From the NCBI GenBank assembly GCA_903910555.1, contig CAIVZZ010000001.1:248001-312000 (forward strand): a DNA stretch of 64,000 nucleotides, read 5' to 3'. The position numbers and the translations under genes were made by a program. This document shows, piece after piece, positions 7,588-16,119 of the stretch (positions are counted from its first letter, which is position 1; the number at the start of each line of letters is the position of its first letter). The notes under the pieces are model-generated. The model ran no database searches, was not told the origin of the DNA, and saw only the letters and a program-made list of their open reading frames with translations. Source of the DNA: an uncultured Gemmatimonadota bacterium (GTDB lineage Bacteria; Gemmatimonadota; Gemmatimonadetes; Gemmatimonadales; Gemmatimonadaceae).

Positions 7588-8448
7588 ATGCTGCGCATAG
7601 CACTACCGAACAAAGGCAGGCTCAATCAGGAATGTCGTGATCTGCTCAACGATGCCGGGCTCGAAGTCCGGGCCAGCAACGAGCGCGCACTCACGGCATC
7701 ACTCGGCGGAGAGTTCGAGGCCATCTTCGTCCGCGCCCAGGATATCCCGGAATTTGTCGCCGACGGCGCCGCGGACGCCGGGATCACGGGCTGGGATCTG
7801 GTCGCCGAATCTGAGCGGGCGCTCGAGTCGCGCCTCGATCTCGGATTTGGTCGCTGCCGGCTGGTCGTCGCTGCGCGCGAAGACAGCGACGTCCGATCGC
7901 TGAAGGATCTCCAGGGCACGCCGCGCGTTGCGACGGTCTTCCCAAACCTCACGCGAAGTTTTTTTGCGGTGAGCGGAAAAATGGTGCAGGTCGTTCCGGT
8001 GTCGGGTGCCGTAGAAGTTGCCCCGCATCTCGGAATCGCGGAGCTCATCGTCGATCTCACCTCAACCGGCTCGACGCTCAAGGTAAACGGGCTCCGCGAA
8101 ATCACGACGGTGCTGCAGTCGAGCGCGCGGCTCATCACGGCCGCAAACGCTGCGGACGAATCGCGAGAGCGTTCGCTCACGGAACTAGTCCAAGCCCTCG
8201 CGTCCGTCATCGCCGCTCGCGACAAACGGTACGTCATGGCCAACGTCCCGCGCGCGCAACTCGACGCGGTGAAGAAAATTCTCCCCGGAATATCCGGCCC
8301 CACCATCATCGATGTCATGAACGGCGGCACAATGGTCGCCGTGCACGCGGTCGCCCCTGCAGCCTCGATCTATAAGACGCTCACCGCACTCAAGCAGCTC
8401 GGTGGCGAAGGCATCCTCGTGACACGCATCGAAAGGTTGATGGCATGA
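7588..8448 (+). CDS. hisG: ATP phosphoribosyltransferase, long form
   Basis: Catalyses the first and committed step of histidine synthesis: ATP plus PRPP to phosphoribosyl-ATP. Translation from ATG 7588 gives 286 residues beginning MLRIALPNKGRL, the conserved HisG start; the open frame upstream covers the attenuator and is discarded. DAGITGWDL and the DLTSTGSTL phosphoribosyl-binding loop are visible. The C-terminal about 75 residues form the regulatory domain of the long, hexameric HisG, usually inhibited by histidine, so no HisZ partner is needed. It is the first gene of a nine-gene operon and overlaps hisD as ATGA. Confidence 0.96.
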   Translation: MLRIALPNKGRLNQECRDLLNDAGLEVRASNERALTASLGGEFEAIFVRAQDIPEFVADGAADAGITGWDLVAESERALESRLDLGFGRCRLVVAAREDSDVRSLKDLQGTPRVATVFPNLTRSFFAVSGKMVQVVPVSGAVEVAPHLGIAELIVDLTSTGSTLKVNGLREITTVLQSSARLITAANAADESRERSLTELVQALASVIAARDKRYVMANVPRAQLDAVKKILPGISGPTIIDVMNGGTMVAVHAVAPAASIYKTLTALKQLGGEGILVTRIERLMA

Positions 8449-9758
8449 CCAAAGCGAGACTTTTGCTCAAGCTTGCCGTGCGCGGCGCGCCGCCAAAGCG
8501 CGGCACGATCGCGTGGAATGCACTGTTCGATCGCTCTACAAGCGCCGACAAATCGATTCGCACGCGCACGGCGAAAATCATCGCGCGCGTTCGCCGCGAT
8601 GGTGATCGTGCTCTCCGCGCGCTCGCGCTTGAGTTCGACGGCGCGAAACTCGAATCACTCGAAGTGCCTCGCGTGCTCTGGCGTCGCGCGCTCGAGTCTC
8701 TCGATCCGGAGCTCCGCCGCACTCTCAAGCGCGCCGCTTCGAACATTCGCGCCGCACACAGCGCGTTTCGTCCCGTCGCCGAGTCGTTCACGACCGTCGA
8801 CGGTATCGTGCTCACGCGACGGCCGGATCCGCTCGCACGGGTCGGCGTGTACGCACCCGGCGGACGCGCTGCGTATCCGAGCAGCGTTCTCATGGGTGTC
8901 GTGCCGGCGAAAGTCGCCGGCGTTGCCGAAGTGATCGTCTGTTCGCCACCTGGTTCCAATGGATATCCGTCACCGGTGATTCTCGCTGCGGCAGAAATCG
9001 CCGGCGCGGACCGTGTGTTCGCCGTGGGTGGTGCCGGCGCGATTGCGGCGATGGCGTGGGGAACGCAGAGCATCTCGCGCGTCGATCGGATTGTAGGCCC
9101 GGGTAACGCGTACGTGGCGGAAGCAAAGCTTCAGGCGGCGGGTGTTGTTGCAATCGACGCGCCGGCCGGGCCGAGTGAGCTGCTCGTGATCGCGGACAGT
9201 TCCGCGAACCCGGAAATAGTCGCGCGTGAAATGACCGCGCAGGCAGAGCACGATCCGCTGGCGGCGGTCGTGCTGGTCTCGACATCGCGCAAGCTTGCCG
9301 GTGACGTCGAACGCGTGCTCGCCCGTTTGACGCCGGCCGAACCGCGTGCCGCAATCATCCGCGCGGCGTTCGCGGCCCGCGGCGGCATCGTCACCGTTTC
9401 ATCAATTGACGCGGCCCTGGCATTTGCTGCGGATTATGCTGCCGAGCACGTCCTCGTGTGCTGCCGCAACGGCGTCGCGGTCACGGCCAGAGTGCGCAAT
9501 GCCGGGACGATTTTCCTCGGGGCGGCGGGAAGCGTCGCGTTCGGCGATTATATGACTGGCGCGAACCACGTGTTGCCAACAGGTGGACTCGCGCGCGGAT
9601 ATTCGGGCCTTTCGACAGAAGATTTCTACCGTTGGACGACTACGCAACGCATCTCGCGTTCCGCTGCACGCGCGCTGGCGGCCGATGTTGGATTATTTGC
9701 AGACGCTGAAGGGCTGCCGGGGCACGCCGCCGCGGCAAGACAATGGAGAACGGCATGA
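8445..9758 (+). CDS. hisD: Histidinol dehydrogenase
   Basis: Zinc- and NAD-dependent enzyme for the last two oxidations, histidinol to histidine. The 437-residue length is normal. Conserved stretches include GVYAPGGRAAYPSSVLMG, the NAD-binding region VGPGNAYVAEAK, TAQAEHDP, the catalytic Glu-His in YAAEHVLV, and FGDYMTGANHVLPT. The start ATG overlaps the hisG stop (ATGA at 8445), and its own stop overlaps the chosen hisC start at 9755, so translation is likely coupled. Confidence 0.97.
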   Translation: MTKARLLLKLAVRGAPPKRGTIAWNALFDRSTSADKSIRTRTAKIIARVRRDGDRALRALALEFDGAKLESLEVPRVLWRRALESLDPELRRTLKRAASNIRAAHSAFRPVAESFTTVDGIVLTRRPDPLARVGVYAPGGRAAYPSSVLMGVVPAKVAGVAEVIVCSPPGSNGYPSPVILAAAEIAGADRVFAVGGAGAIAAMAWGTQSISRVDRIVGPGNAYVAEAKLQAAGVVAIDAPAGPSELLVIADSSANPEIVAREMTAQAEHDPLAAVVLVSTSRKLAGDVERVLARLTPAEPRAAIIRAAFAARGGIVTVSSIDAALAFAADYAAEHVLVCCRNGVAVTARVRNAGTIFLGAAGSVAFGDYMTGANHVLPTGGLARGYSGLSTEDFYRWTTTQRISRSAARALAADVGLFADAEGLPGHAAAARQWRTA

Positions 9759-10822
9759 CGCAGCCGAATCGCATCACACCAAGCGAATTGCCGCGCGCAG
9801 ATTTTGCGTCGATCCCGCGTTACTCCGCGGGCGCCGACGCCGAAATCGATTTGAGCGACAACACAAATCAGTGGGGCGCGCCGCCCGCTGCGGCCGCCGT
9901 GTTGCGGCAAGCGCTCGAGATCTCGCGCTACCCGGATATGTACGGCGACTCGCTCAAGCGCACGGTCGCGAAAATGACAGGGCTCGGTCCCGAGCGTGTC
10001 GTTACGGGCAACGGTTCCGACGATGTACTGGATTGTGTGATTCGCGCGTTCGCCGCACCCGGTGACACCGTCGCCCATCCCGATCCGACCTTCGTGATGG
10101 TTCCCGTGTTTTCGCGCATCAACGGCATCACGCCCGTGCCGGTTCCGCTCGCCGCAGATTTTTCGATGGATGCCGACGCGCTGCTCGCGACGAACGCGCG
10201 CATCATCTATCTCTGCTCGCCGAACAACCCCACGGCAACACCGACGAGTGTCGACACGATCCGGCACGTCATCGCCAACGCACGCGGGCTTGTCCTGATC
10301 GACGAGGCGTACGCGGAGTTCACTGGTCTCGAAGGATTTCTCGCGGAGGCACCGGCACTTGAACGCGTGGTAGTGTGCCGCACGCTGTCGAAAGCGTACG
10401 GTCTCGCGGGATTGCGCGTCGGCTACGCGACTGCGTCGGCGAAGATCATCGAGATCATAGAAAAGTCACGAGGGCCGTTCAAGCTCAACATGATGGCCGA
10501 GCGCGCGGCAGTCGAGGCGCTCACGACGGATGCCGAATGGGTCGCCGCGCGCGTTCGCGATGCGGTTGCGAGTCGCGACCGGCTGGCCGGCGCATTGAGT
10601 GCGATCGGCCTCACGCCGCTCCCGTCGGTCGCAAATTTTCTGCTCGTACCCACATCGAAAGCGTTCGCGCTCGCAGCGGCCGTGCGCGAGAAGGGGATCG
10701 CGATCCGTCCGTTTCGCGGACTGACCGGAATCGGCGACGCATTCCGGATTACCGCGGGCCCGTGGCCGGTAATGGAGCGCGTACTTGCCGCGCTTGCCGA
10801 CGCACAGCGCAGCGCCGCGTGA
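9755..10822 (+). CDS. hisC: Histidinol-phosphate aminotransferase
   Basis: A PLP-dependent class I/II aminotransferase of 355 residues that converts imidazole-acetol phosphate to histidinol phosphate. The PLP lysine lies in CRTLSKAYGLAGLRVGY; other fold markers are CSPNNPTATP and LIDEAYAEF. ATG 9755 is preferred over ATG 9743 because it forms the ATGA overlap used throughout this operon and has GGAGA 5-6 bases upstream. The gene is 10 bases short of hisH. Confidence 0.95.
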   Translation: MTQPNRITPSELPRADFASIPRYSAGADAEIDLSDNTNQWGAPPAAAAVLRQALEISRYPDMYGDSLKRTVAKMTGLGPERVVTGNGSDDVLDCVIRAFAAPGDTVAHPDPTFVMVPVFSRINGITPVPVPLAADFSMDADALLATNARIIYLCSPNNPTATPTSVDTIRHVIANARGLVLIDEAYAEFTGLEGFLAEAPALERVVVCRTLSKAYGLAGLRVGYATASAKIIEIIEKSRGPFKLNMMAERAAVEALTTDAEWVAARVRDAVASRDRLAGALSAIGLTPLPSVANFLLVPTSKAFALAAAVREKGIAIRPFRGLTGIGDAFRITAGPWPVMERVLAALADAQRSAA

Positions 10823-10832
10823 ATGTGACGTT

Positions 10833-11432
10833 ATGCGCATAACGCTTTTCGACTACGGCGCCGGAAATCTGCACTCGCTCGCGAAAGCGCTGCGCGGTGA
10901 CGGACGCGATGTGCGCGCAGAGACGGACGCGCGCGCCGCATTGGTTACGGATCTTCTCGTTCTTCCGGGCGTCGGCGCGTTCGAGCCCGCCGCGCGTGCG
11001 CTCGATGGCGGACGCGAAGCCATGCGCGATGCGATTCAATCGGGACTCCCGTGTCTGGGAATCTGCCTCGGCATGCAACTGCTATTCGACTCGAGCGACG
11101 AAGGCGAGGGTGCCGGTCTCGGCGTTTTTTCGGGACGTGTGACCAAGCTCCGCACAAAGCGCACGCCGCAGATCGGGTGGAACAGCATCGATGACACGAC
11201 CGATCCGCTGTTCGCCGGCGCGCACCTCGAGACCGCGTACTATGCAAACAGTTTCGCATGTCGCGCCGCGGACGAATCGGCGGTCACCGCCTGGTCTTCG
11301 CATGAAGGCGACCGCTTTCCCGCCGCCGTCCGGTCCGGCAACACATTGGGTGTGCAGTTTCATCCCGAAAAAAGCTCGGCGCCAGGCGTGGCGTTCATTC
11401 GCGACTATCTGAACATCATCTCGAACTCATAG
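10833..11432 (+). CDS. hisH: Imidazole glycerol phosphate synthase, glutaminase subunit
   Basis: Class I glutamine amidotransferase of 199 residues that feeds ammonia to HisF. The nucleophile Cys is in GLPCLGICLGMQLLF and the His-Glu pair in VQFHPEKSS. ATG 10833 gives the canonical start MRITLFDYGAGNLHS; an upstream in-frame start inside hisC is not needed. HisF, its partner, is encoded 1.3 kb downstream in the same operon. Confidence 0.96.
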   Translation: MRITLFDYGAGNLHSLAKALRGDGRDVRAETDARAALVTDLLVLPGVGAFEPAARALDGGREAMRDAIQSGLPCLGICLGMQLLFDSSDEGEGAGLGVFSGRVTKLRTKRTPQIGWNSIDDTTDPLFAGAHLETAYYANSFACRAADESAVTAWSSHEGDRFPAAVRSGNTLGVQFHPEKSSAPGVAFIRDYLNIISNS

Positions 11433-11435
11433 CAC

Positions 11436-12149
11436 ATGCTTGCGATCCCTGCGATCGATCTTCGCGAGGGCTGCGTCGTGCAGCTCGTCGGCGGTGACTT
11501 CGACAAAGAAAAAATCCGCCTCGGCGACCCGCGCGATGTTGCGCGTCGATGGGCCGGCTACGGCTTTCAGCGGCTCCACGTCGTCGATCTCGACGCCGCG
11601 ATGGGACGCGGGACCAATCGCACCGTGGTGCGCGACCTTCTCGCCGACGCCACCGCGCCCGTACAAGTTGGCGGCGGAATTCGCGAAACGTCTGACATCG
11701 AAAGTTTGTTCGCCGACGGTGCGAACCGTGTGGTCGTCGGCACGCGCGCGATCGACGACCCGGACTGGCTCCGCGAAATTGCCGACGCCTATCCCGGTGC
11801 GATCGTACTCGCGGCCGATGTCCGCGACCGCCGCATCGTCACCCACGGTTGGACGCGCGAGCTGCCGCGAAACATTCTCGATCTCATCGACGAACTCGAC
11901 GGCATTCCGCTCGGCGGCCTGCTCGTGACCGCAGTGCACCGCGAGGGACAGCTCGCTGGAACGGATCTGCCTCTTATGGAGGACGTCGCAGAAGCGAGCG
12001 ACTGGCCGGTCATCGCATCGGGCGGGATCGCCTCAATGAACGATCTTCGCGCGCTGGAGGATCGCGGGCTCGCCGGCGCTGTGGTCGGGATGGCGCTCTA
12101 CACTGGAATTTTGGATCCGCGCATTCTCGCGGAGGAGTTCGCCGAATGA
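11436..12149 (+). CDS. hisA: ProFAR isomerase
   Basis: A (beta/alpha)8-barrel isomerase of 237 residues (phosphoribosylformimino-5-aminoimidazole carboxamide ribotide isomerase). The catalytic aspartates are in IPAIDLREG near the N-terminus and in LAADVRDRR; phosphate-binding loops include QVGGGIRE and IASGGIAS. It starts 3 bases after hisH stops and overlaps hisB as ATGA. Confidence 0.95.
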   Translation: MLAIPAIDLREGCVVQLVGGDFDKEKIRLGDPRDVARRWAGYGFQRLHVVDLDAAMGRGTNRTVVRDLLADATAPVQVGGGIRETSDIESLFADGANRVVVGTRAIDDPDWLREIADAYPGAIVLAADVRDRRIVTHGWTRELPRNILDLIDELDGIPLGGLLVTAVHREGQLAGTDLPLMEDVAEASDWPVIASGGIASMNDLRALEDRGLAGAVVGMALYTGILDPRILAEEFAE

Positions 12150-12706
12150 CACAGAAGAAGATTGTCGAACGCAAAACCAAGGAAACGACAATTCGTGTCG
12201 AGGCGGCGATCGGCCGCGGTCGGGCCGTGGTCGACACGACCGTGCCGTTCCTCGATCACATGATGACCGCGCTCGCGAAATACAGCGGCCTCGATCTCAC
12301 GATCAGAGCGCGCGGCGATTTGCGCCATCACATTGTGGAAGACGTTGCCCTGACGGTTGGTCAGGCTGTCGCGGCGCTCGTGCCGAAGGGCGCGGCACGG
12401 TACGGCGAACGCACGGTTCCGATGGATGACGCGCTCGTGCAGGCTGTGATCGACGTCGGCGGGCGCCCGTTCTATAGAGGACCGATACCGAGCACTTTTT
12501 TTGAGCACTGGATGCGTTCGTTCTGCGACGCGGGAAAGTTTACGCTGCACATTCGGGTGCTGCGGGGCGAGGATCGTCATCACGTAGTAGAGGCCGCATT
12601 CAAGGCACTCGGGTTCTCGCTCGCGCAGGCGCTCGCGGATACCGGCAGTGTGTTCAGCACGAAGGGGTCTGTATCATTGCGCACCAAACAGCGCCGCCGC
12701 GCATGA
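12146..12706 (+). CDS. hisB: Imidazoleglycerol-phosphate dehydratase (monofunctional)
   Basis: A manganese-dependent dehydratase of 186 residues. Metal-binding His clusters are visible: FLDHMM, RHHIVEDVA, and DRHHVVEAAFKA. It lacks the N-terminal phosphatase domain of enterobacterial HisB; that activity is supplied by the downstream hisN. ATG 12146 is set by the ATGA overlap with hisA; an open frame extending further upstream is only hisA read out of frame. Confidence 0.95.
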   Translation: MTQKKIVERKTKETTIRVEAAIGRGRAVVDTTVPFLDHMMTALAKYSGLDLTIRARGDLRHHIVEDVALTVGQAVAALVPKGAARYGERTVPMDDALVQAVIDVGGRPFYRGPIPSTFFEHWMRSFCDAGKFTLHIRVLRGEDRHHVVEAAFKALGFSLAQALADTGSVFSTKGSVSLRTKQRRRA

Positions 12707-13467
12707 GCCTTACTCGTCGTCTGATTGTCTGTCTCGACGTGCGCGAGGGGCGGGTCGTGAAGGGCGTGCAATTCGAGGGGCTTCGCGATGTCGGAGATCC
12801 AGTCGAACTCGCCGAGCGCTACGAACGTGATGGCGCGGATGAAATTGTTTTTCTCGACATCGGCGCGACACATGAAGCGCGCGCGACAATGCTCGATCTT
12901 GCGCGTCGAACAGCAGAGCGGCTGTTCATTCCGCTTACGATCGGCGGCGGAATTCGCACGGTCGACGACATGGCGAGCGCGCTTCGCGCGGGCGCGGACA
13001 AAGTCGGCGTGAATTCGGCGGCGGTGCTGCGGCCGGAGATCATGACCGAGGGCGCGCGTCGCTTTGGGACGCAGTGTATTGTCGCCAGCATCGATGCCAA
13101 ACGTGACGGGAGCTCTTGGCGCGTGTACACGTCCGGTGCGCGCGTTCGCACGGATCTCGATGCAGTCGAGTGGGCCCGGGAGTGTGTGTCGCGCGGTGCC
13201 GGCGAGATTCTGCTCACCAGTATCGACCGCGACGGTGCGCGCACCGGGTACGACGTCGAACTCACGCGTGCGGTTTCTGCAGCGGTGGACGTGCCGGTGA
13301 TCGCGAGTGGTGGAGCGGGAGCTGCCGCGCACGTTCGCGATGTGCTCGTGAACGGCGGTGCCGATGCGGCGCTTGTGGCTGGTATCGTTCACGATGGCGT
13401 TGCGACGATCGATGAACTCAAGCGCGCGATGCGCGAAGCAAACATTCCGGTGAGGATGGTCGCGTGA
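12703..13467 (+). CDS. hisF: Imidazole glycerol phosphate synthase, cyclase subunit
   Basis: A (beta/alpha)8-barrel of 254 residues that pairs with HisH to make imidazole glycerol phosphate and AICAR. The catalytic aspartates lie in [15 protein letters not shown] and in [20 protein letters not shown] and ASGGAGA are phosphate-binding loops. It is a paralogue of hisA in the same operon. ATGA overlap with hisB and a GTGA overlap with the next gene. Confidence 0.96.
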   Translation: MSLTRRLIVCLDVREGRVVKGVQFEGLRDVGDPVELAERYERDGADEIVFLDIGATHEARATMLDLARRTAERLFIPLTIGGGIRTVDDMASALRAGADKVGVNSAAVLRPEIMTEGARRFGTQCIVASIDAKRDGSSWRVYTSGARVRTDLDAVEWARECVSRGAGEILLTSIDRDGARTGYDVELTRAVSAAVDVPVIASGGAGAAAHVRDVLVNGGADAALVAGIVHDGVATIDELKRAMREANIPVRMVA

Positions 13468-14243
13468 CTCGTGTTGAATCGCAGGAAACACTGCTCCAGG
13501 CCGTGCGCGAATGCGCGGAACTCGCGGGGGCGTTTGCGCTGAACCACTATCGCGCCGACGTTGCGGTCGAGGTCAAACAGGACGGCTCACCGGTCACGAT
13601 TGCAGATCGCGGCGCCGAGGAGCGGGCGCGTGATTGGATTCGCGCGCGCTTTCCCGCGGACGGAATCGTCGGTGAGGAATTCGGTGAGACTCCGGGTACG
13701 AGCGGACGTCGCTGGATCATCGATCCGATCGACGGCACAAAATCGTTTGTGCGCGGTGTGCCGCTTTGGGGATCGCTCGTTGCCGTACTCGAGGGCGAAC
13801 GTGTGCTCGCGGGCGCCGCAAATTTTCCTGCAACCGCTGAGAACGTTGCAGCCGCGGTCGGTTGCGGCAGCTGGCACAACGGGTCGCGCGCAGCAGTAAG
13901 CACCGTTGCGAAACTCAGTGACGCGACGGTGTTGATCACCGACGATCGCGGATTCACGTCGCCCGAGCGTCAGCGAAAGTGGGAAGAACTCTGGAAAGCC
14001 GCCGCCATCAGCCGCACGTGGGGCGACGCGTTCGGTTATCTCATGGTCGCAACCGGACGCGCCGAAGCCATGGTCGATGCGAGAATCCGCGCATGGGATA
14101 TCGCCTGCTTCGTCCCGATCATCGAAGAGGCCGGCGGTGTATTCACCGATCTCGATGGCAAGAATACCGCATTTGGCGAACACTCGATCGGCACCAACGC
14201 CGCGCTCGCGGCCGAAACGCGAAGGATTCTATGCTTGACCTGA
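13464..14243 (+). CDS. hisN: Histidinol-phosphatase, inositol-monophosphatase type
   Basis: A 259-residue IMPase-superfamily phosphatase starting at GTG 13464 (GTGA overlap with hisF). Metal-binding motifs: [29 protein letters not shown], and the C-terminal [20 protein letters not shown]. In this position it most likely removes phosphate from histidinol phosphate, the step done by a PHP or HAD enzyme in other bacteria. That fills the only gap in the pathway here. The assignment to histidinol phosphate rests on context; the fold alone could fit other sugar phosphates. Confidence 0.9.
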   Translation: MTRVESQETLLQAVRECAELAGAFALNHYRADVAVEVKQDGSPVTIADRGAEERARDWIRARFPADGIVGEEFGETPGTSGRRWIIDPIDGTKSFVRGVPLWGSLVAVLEGERVLAGAANFPATAENVAAAVGCGSWHNGSRAAVSTVAKLSDATVLITDDRGFTSPERQRKWEELWKAAAISRTWGDAFGYLMVATGRAEAMVDARIRAWDIACFVPIIEEAGGVFTDLDGKNTAFGEHSIGTNAALAAETRRILCLT

Positions 14244-14818
14244 GTTCGCTCGATTTTGAGAAAGGCGGCGGACTTGTGTCCGTCGTCGCGCAGCATGCAT
14301 CGACGGGGCAGGTGCTCATGGTCGCGTTCGCATCGCCGGAATCACTGGCGCGCACGGTAGAGACGGGCGAGATGCACTATCACTCGCGCGCGCGCGGATT
14401 GTGGCACAAGGGCGCCACCAGCGGAAACACGCAGCGCGTCGTCAGCCTCACCGCCGACTGCGATCGCGACGCGGTCTTGGCGCGCGTGTTGCCGGCCGGC
14501 CCGGCCTGTCACACGGGTGCAGTCACCTGTTTTGGCGACGTGGCCGCCGAGACAATAGCCGAACTCGACGCGACGATCGATGAGCGTGCGGATTCACCTT
14601 CGACCAGCAGCTACACCGCAAAACTCCTCAGCGACCGCAACCTTCGCCTGAAAAAAATCGGCGAGGAGGCGAGCGAATTCGTCACCGCGTGCGCCGATGG
14701 CGACGCAACTCGGGCGAACGAAGAAGCCGCCGATCTGTTCTATCACACCCTCGTCGCGTTGCACGCGGCGGGAGGGTCACTCACCGCCGTTCGCGACGTG
14801 CTGCGGGCGCGCCGCTAA
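14231..14818 (+). CDS. hisI: Phosphoribosyl-AMP cyclohydrolase / phosphoribosyl-ATP pyrophosphatase
   Basis: A bifunctional HisI-HisE fusion of 195 residues (also called hisIE) catalysing steps two and three. The HisI half carries [20 protein letters not shown] and metal ligands DCDRDA and CHTG. The HisE half carries [10 protein letters not shown] and [17 protein letters not shown] 14231 lies 13 bases inside hisN; the frame continues further upstream but only as hisN out of frame. It is the last gene of the operon and faces the M16 pair with 2 bases between stops; no terminator hairpin is visible. Confidence 0.95.
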   Translation: MLDLSSLDFEKGGGLVSVVAQHASTGQVLMVAFASPESLARTVETGEMHYHSRARGLWHKGATSGNTQRVVSLTADCDRDAVLARVLPAGPACHTGAVTCFGDVAAETIAELDATIDERADSPSTSSYTAKLLSDRNLRLKKIGEEASEFVTACADGDATRANEEAADLFYHTLVALHAAGGSLTAVRDVLRARR

Positions 14819-14820
14819 CT

Positions 14821-16119
14821 TTAAAAAAGCAGCAGGCGTTCGAGCTTGATGTGCGTGGGGTCCCCAACGTACGCCCAGCGGACATTCTTGAAATAGGTGC
14901 GTGCAACACGCCGCACATCGGCGCCTGTAACCGCCTTCAGGTCGGACACAAACCGCGCGCCCGCGTGAAAATCGCCGCGATACAACTGATTCCGCGCGAG
15001 AAAGTCGGCCTGCGCCGTTATCGTCTCGTTGTCGAGAAAATATTCCGTGATGAATTGCTGGACGAGCGGGCGAAGCCGCTCTGTTTCGATTTCGCCATCC
15101 TGAAGCTCGTGCACCTGCTCCGACATCAGCGCAACAGTTGTGTCCGGCGAGGTCGTCGTCACGTAGAGCTCGATCGACGTCAGTCCGCGATCGCGGAAAC
15201 TCGCACTCACGGCATACGTGAGATTTCGGCGCGACCGAATCTCGGCAAACATGCGACCCGAGAGAACCGCAGCCGCGATGCGCAGCGCCGGCGCGTCCGG
15301 ACTGTTCGGTGGCGGGCCGTTGATGAATCCCTGGATGTAGTTCGTCGGCAGAGGGCGCTGATCGAAAACAACATCGGTCGGCCGCGTGGGCATCGTGTCG
15401 GGCATTGCCCAGACGTACTTGCCGGCCGGCAGTTTGCCGATCGTCGACCCAATCAACGCTTCGACCTTCGCGCGCGGCACGTTGCCAACGATCACGAGCA
15501 GCATTCGTGATGTGACCATTTGATCCCGCTCGTACGCACGCAATTCCGCACGCGTGATGTGCGACAGCGATCCCTCCGTTCCCACAGGCGACAGTGCATA
15601 GGCGCTTCCCGCATAAGCGATGCTGTCGGAGAGATAGTCCAGCGTCGCATCCGGACTGTCGACGCGCTGGCGAATCCCGCTCACCATCTGATCGCGCACG
15701 AACTCGACGTCGCTGGAATCCAGCGTCGGGTGCATCAGTTTATCGGCGAAAATAGCCCAGGTCGAATCGAGTTCGCTCGTCGTCGTGTGAATGCCGACAA
15801 GCGTCCAGTCCTCGCCCGGCGCAACGCCGATCTCGCTGCCGGTGCGTGCGAGCGCGCGGCGCAGAACGTCCTTTGGATATTTCTGCGTTCCACGGTCGCT
15901 CACGGTCAGAAGAAAATTCTCGATCCCCGCATTCCGCGCGGTCGTCTGCCGGACACCGCCGAGCAGGTACAAATTTGCGACGACGATAGACGCCGTCGTT
16001 TTCCGTTGAATCACGCGCACGCCGTTTACGACGTAGCTCACCGTCGCCGTGTCGGACTGCGCCTGCGCGATTTGTGTCGTCCCGGCCGCCAGCGCGAGAG
16101 CCAGTAGAAGGCGCTTCAT
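14821..16119 (-). CDS. M16-family peptidase homologue lacking the zinc site
   Basis: A 432-residue secreted protein with signal peptide MKRLLLALALAAGTTQIAQA. It has the two-lobe M16 fold, but the usual HxxEH position reads GIENFLLTV, so zinc cannot be bound there. The C-terminal Arg/Tyr substrate-binding region (MFAEIRSRRNLTYAVSA) is preserved. This is the pattern of the non-catalytic partner of heterodimeric M16B proteases. Its start overlaps the stop of the catalytic M16 gene as ATGA, so the two products are probably made together and pair in the periplasm. Confidence 0.87.
   Translation of the reverse strand: MKRLLLALALAAGTTQIAQAQSDTATVSYVVNGVRVIQRKTTASIVVANLYLLGGVRQTTARNAGIENFLLTVSDRGTQKYPKDVLRRALARTGSEIGVAPGEDWTLVGIHTTTSELDSTWAIFADKLMHPTLDSSDVEFVRDQMVSGIRQRVDSPDATLDYLSDSIAYAGSAYALSPVGTEGSLSHITRAELRAYERDQMVTSRMLLVIVGNVPRAKVEALIGSTIGKLPAGKYVWAMPDTMPTRPTDVVFDQRPLPTNYIQGFINGPPPNSPDAPALRIAAAVLSGRMFAEIRSRRNLTYAVSASFRDRGLTSIELYVTTTSPDTTVALMSEQVHELQDGEIETERLRPLVQQFITEYFLDNETITAQADFLARNQLYRGDFHAGARFVSDLKAVTGADVRRVARTYFKNVRWAYVGDPTHIKLERLLLF

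Noticed and set aside
7404-7625. Minus-strand frame across the his leader region
   Set aside because: It covers the promoter-proximal leader peptide and attenuator, which explain the sequence better.
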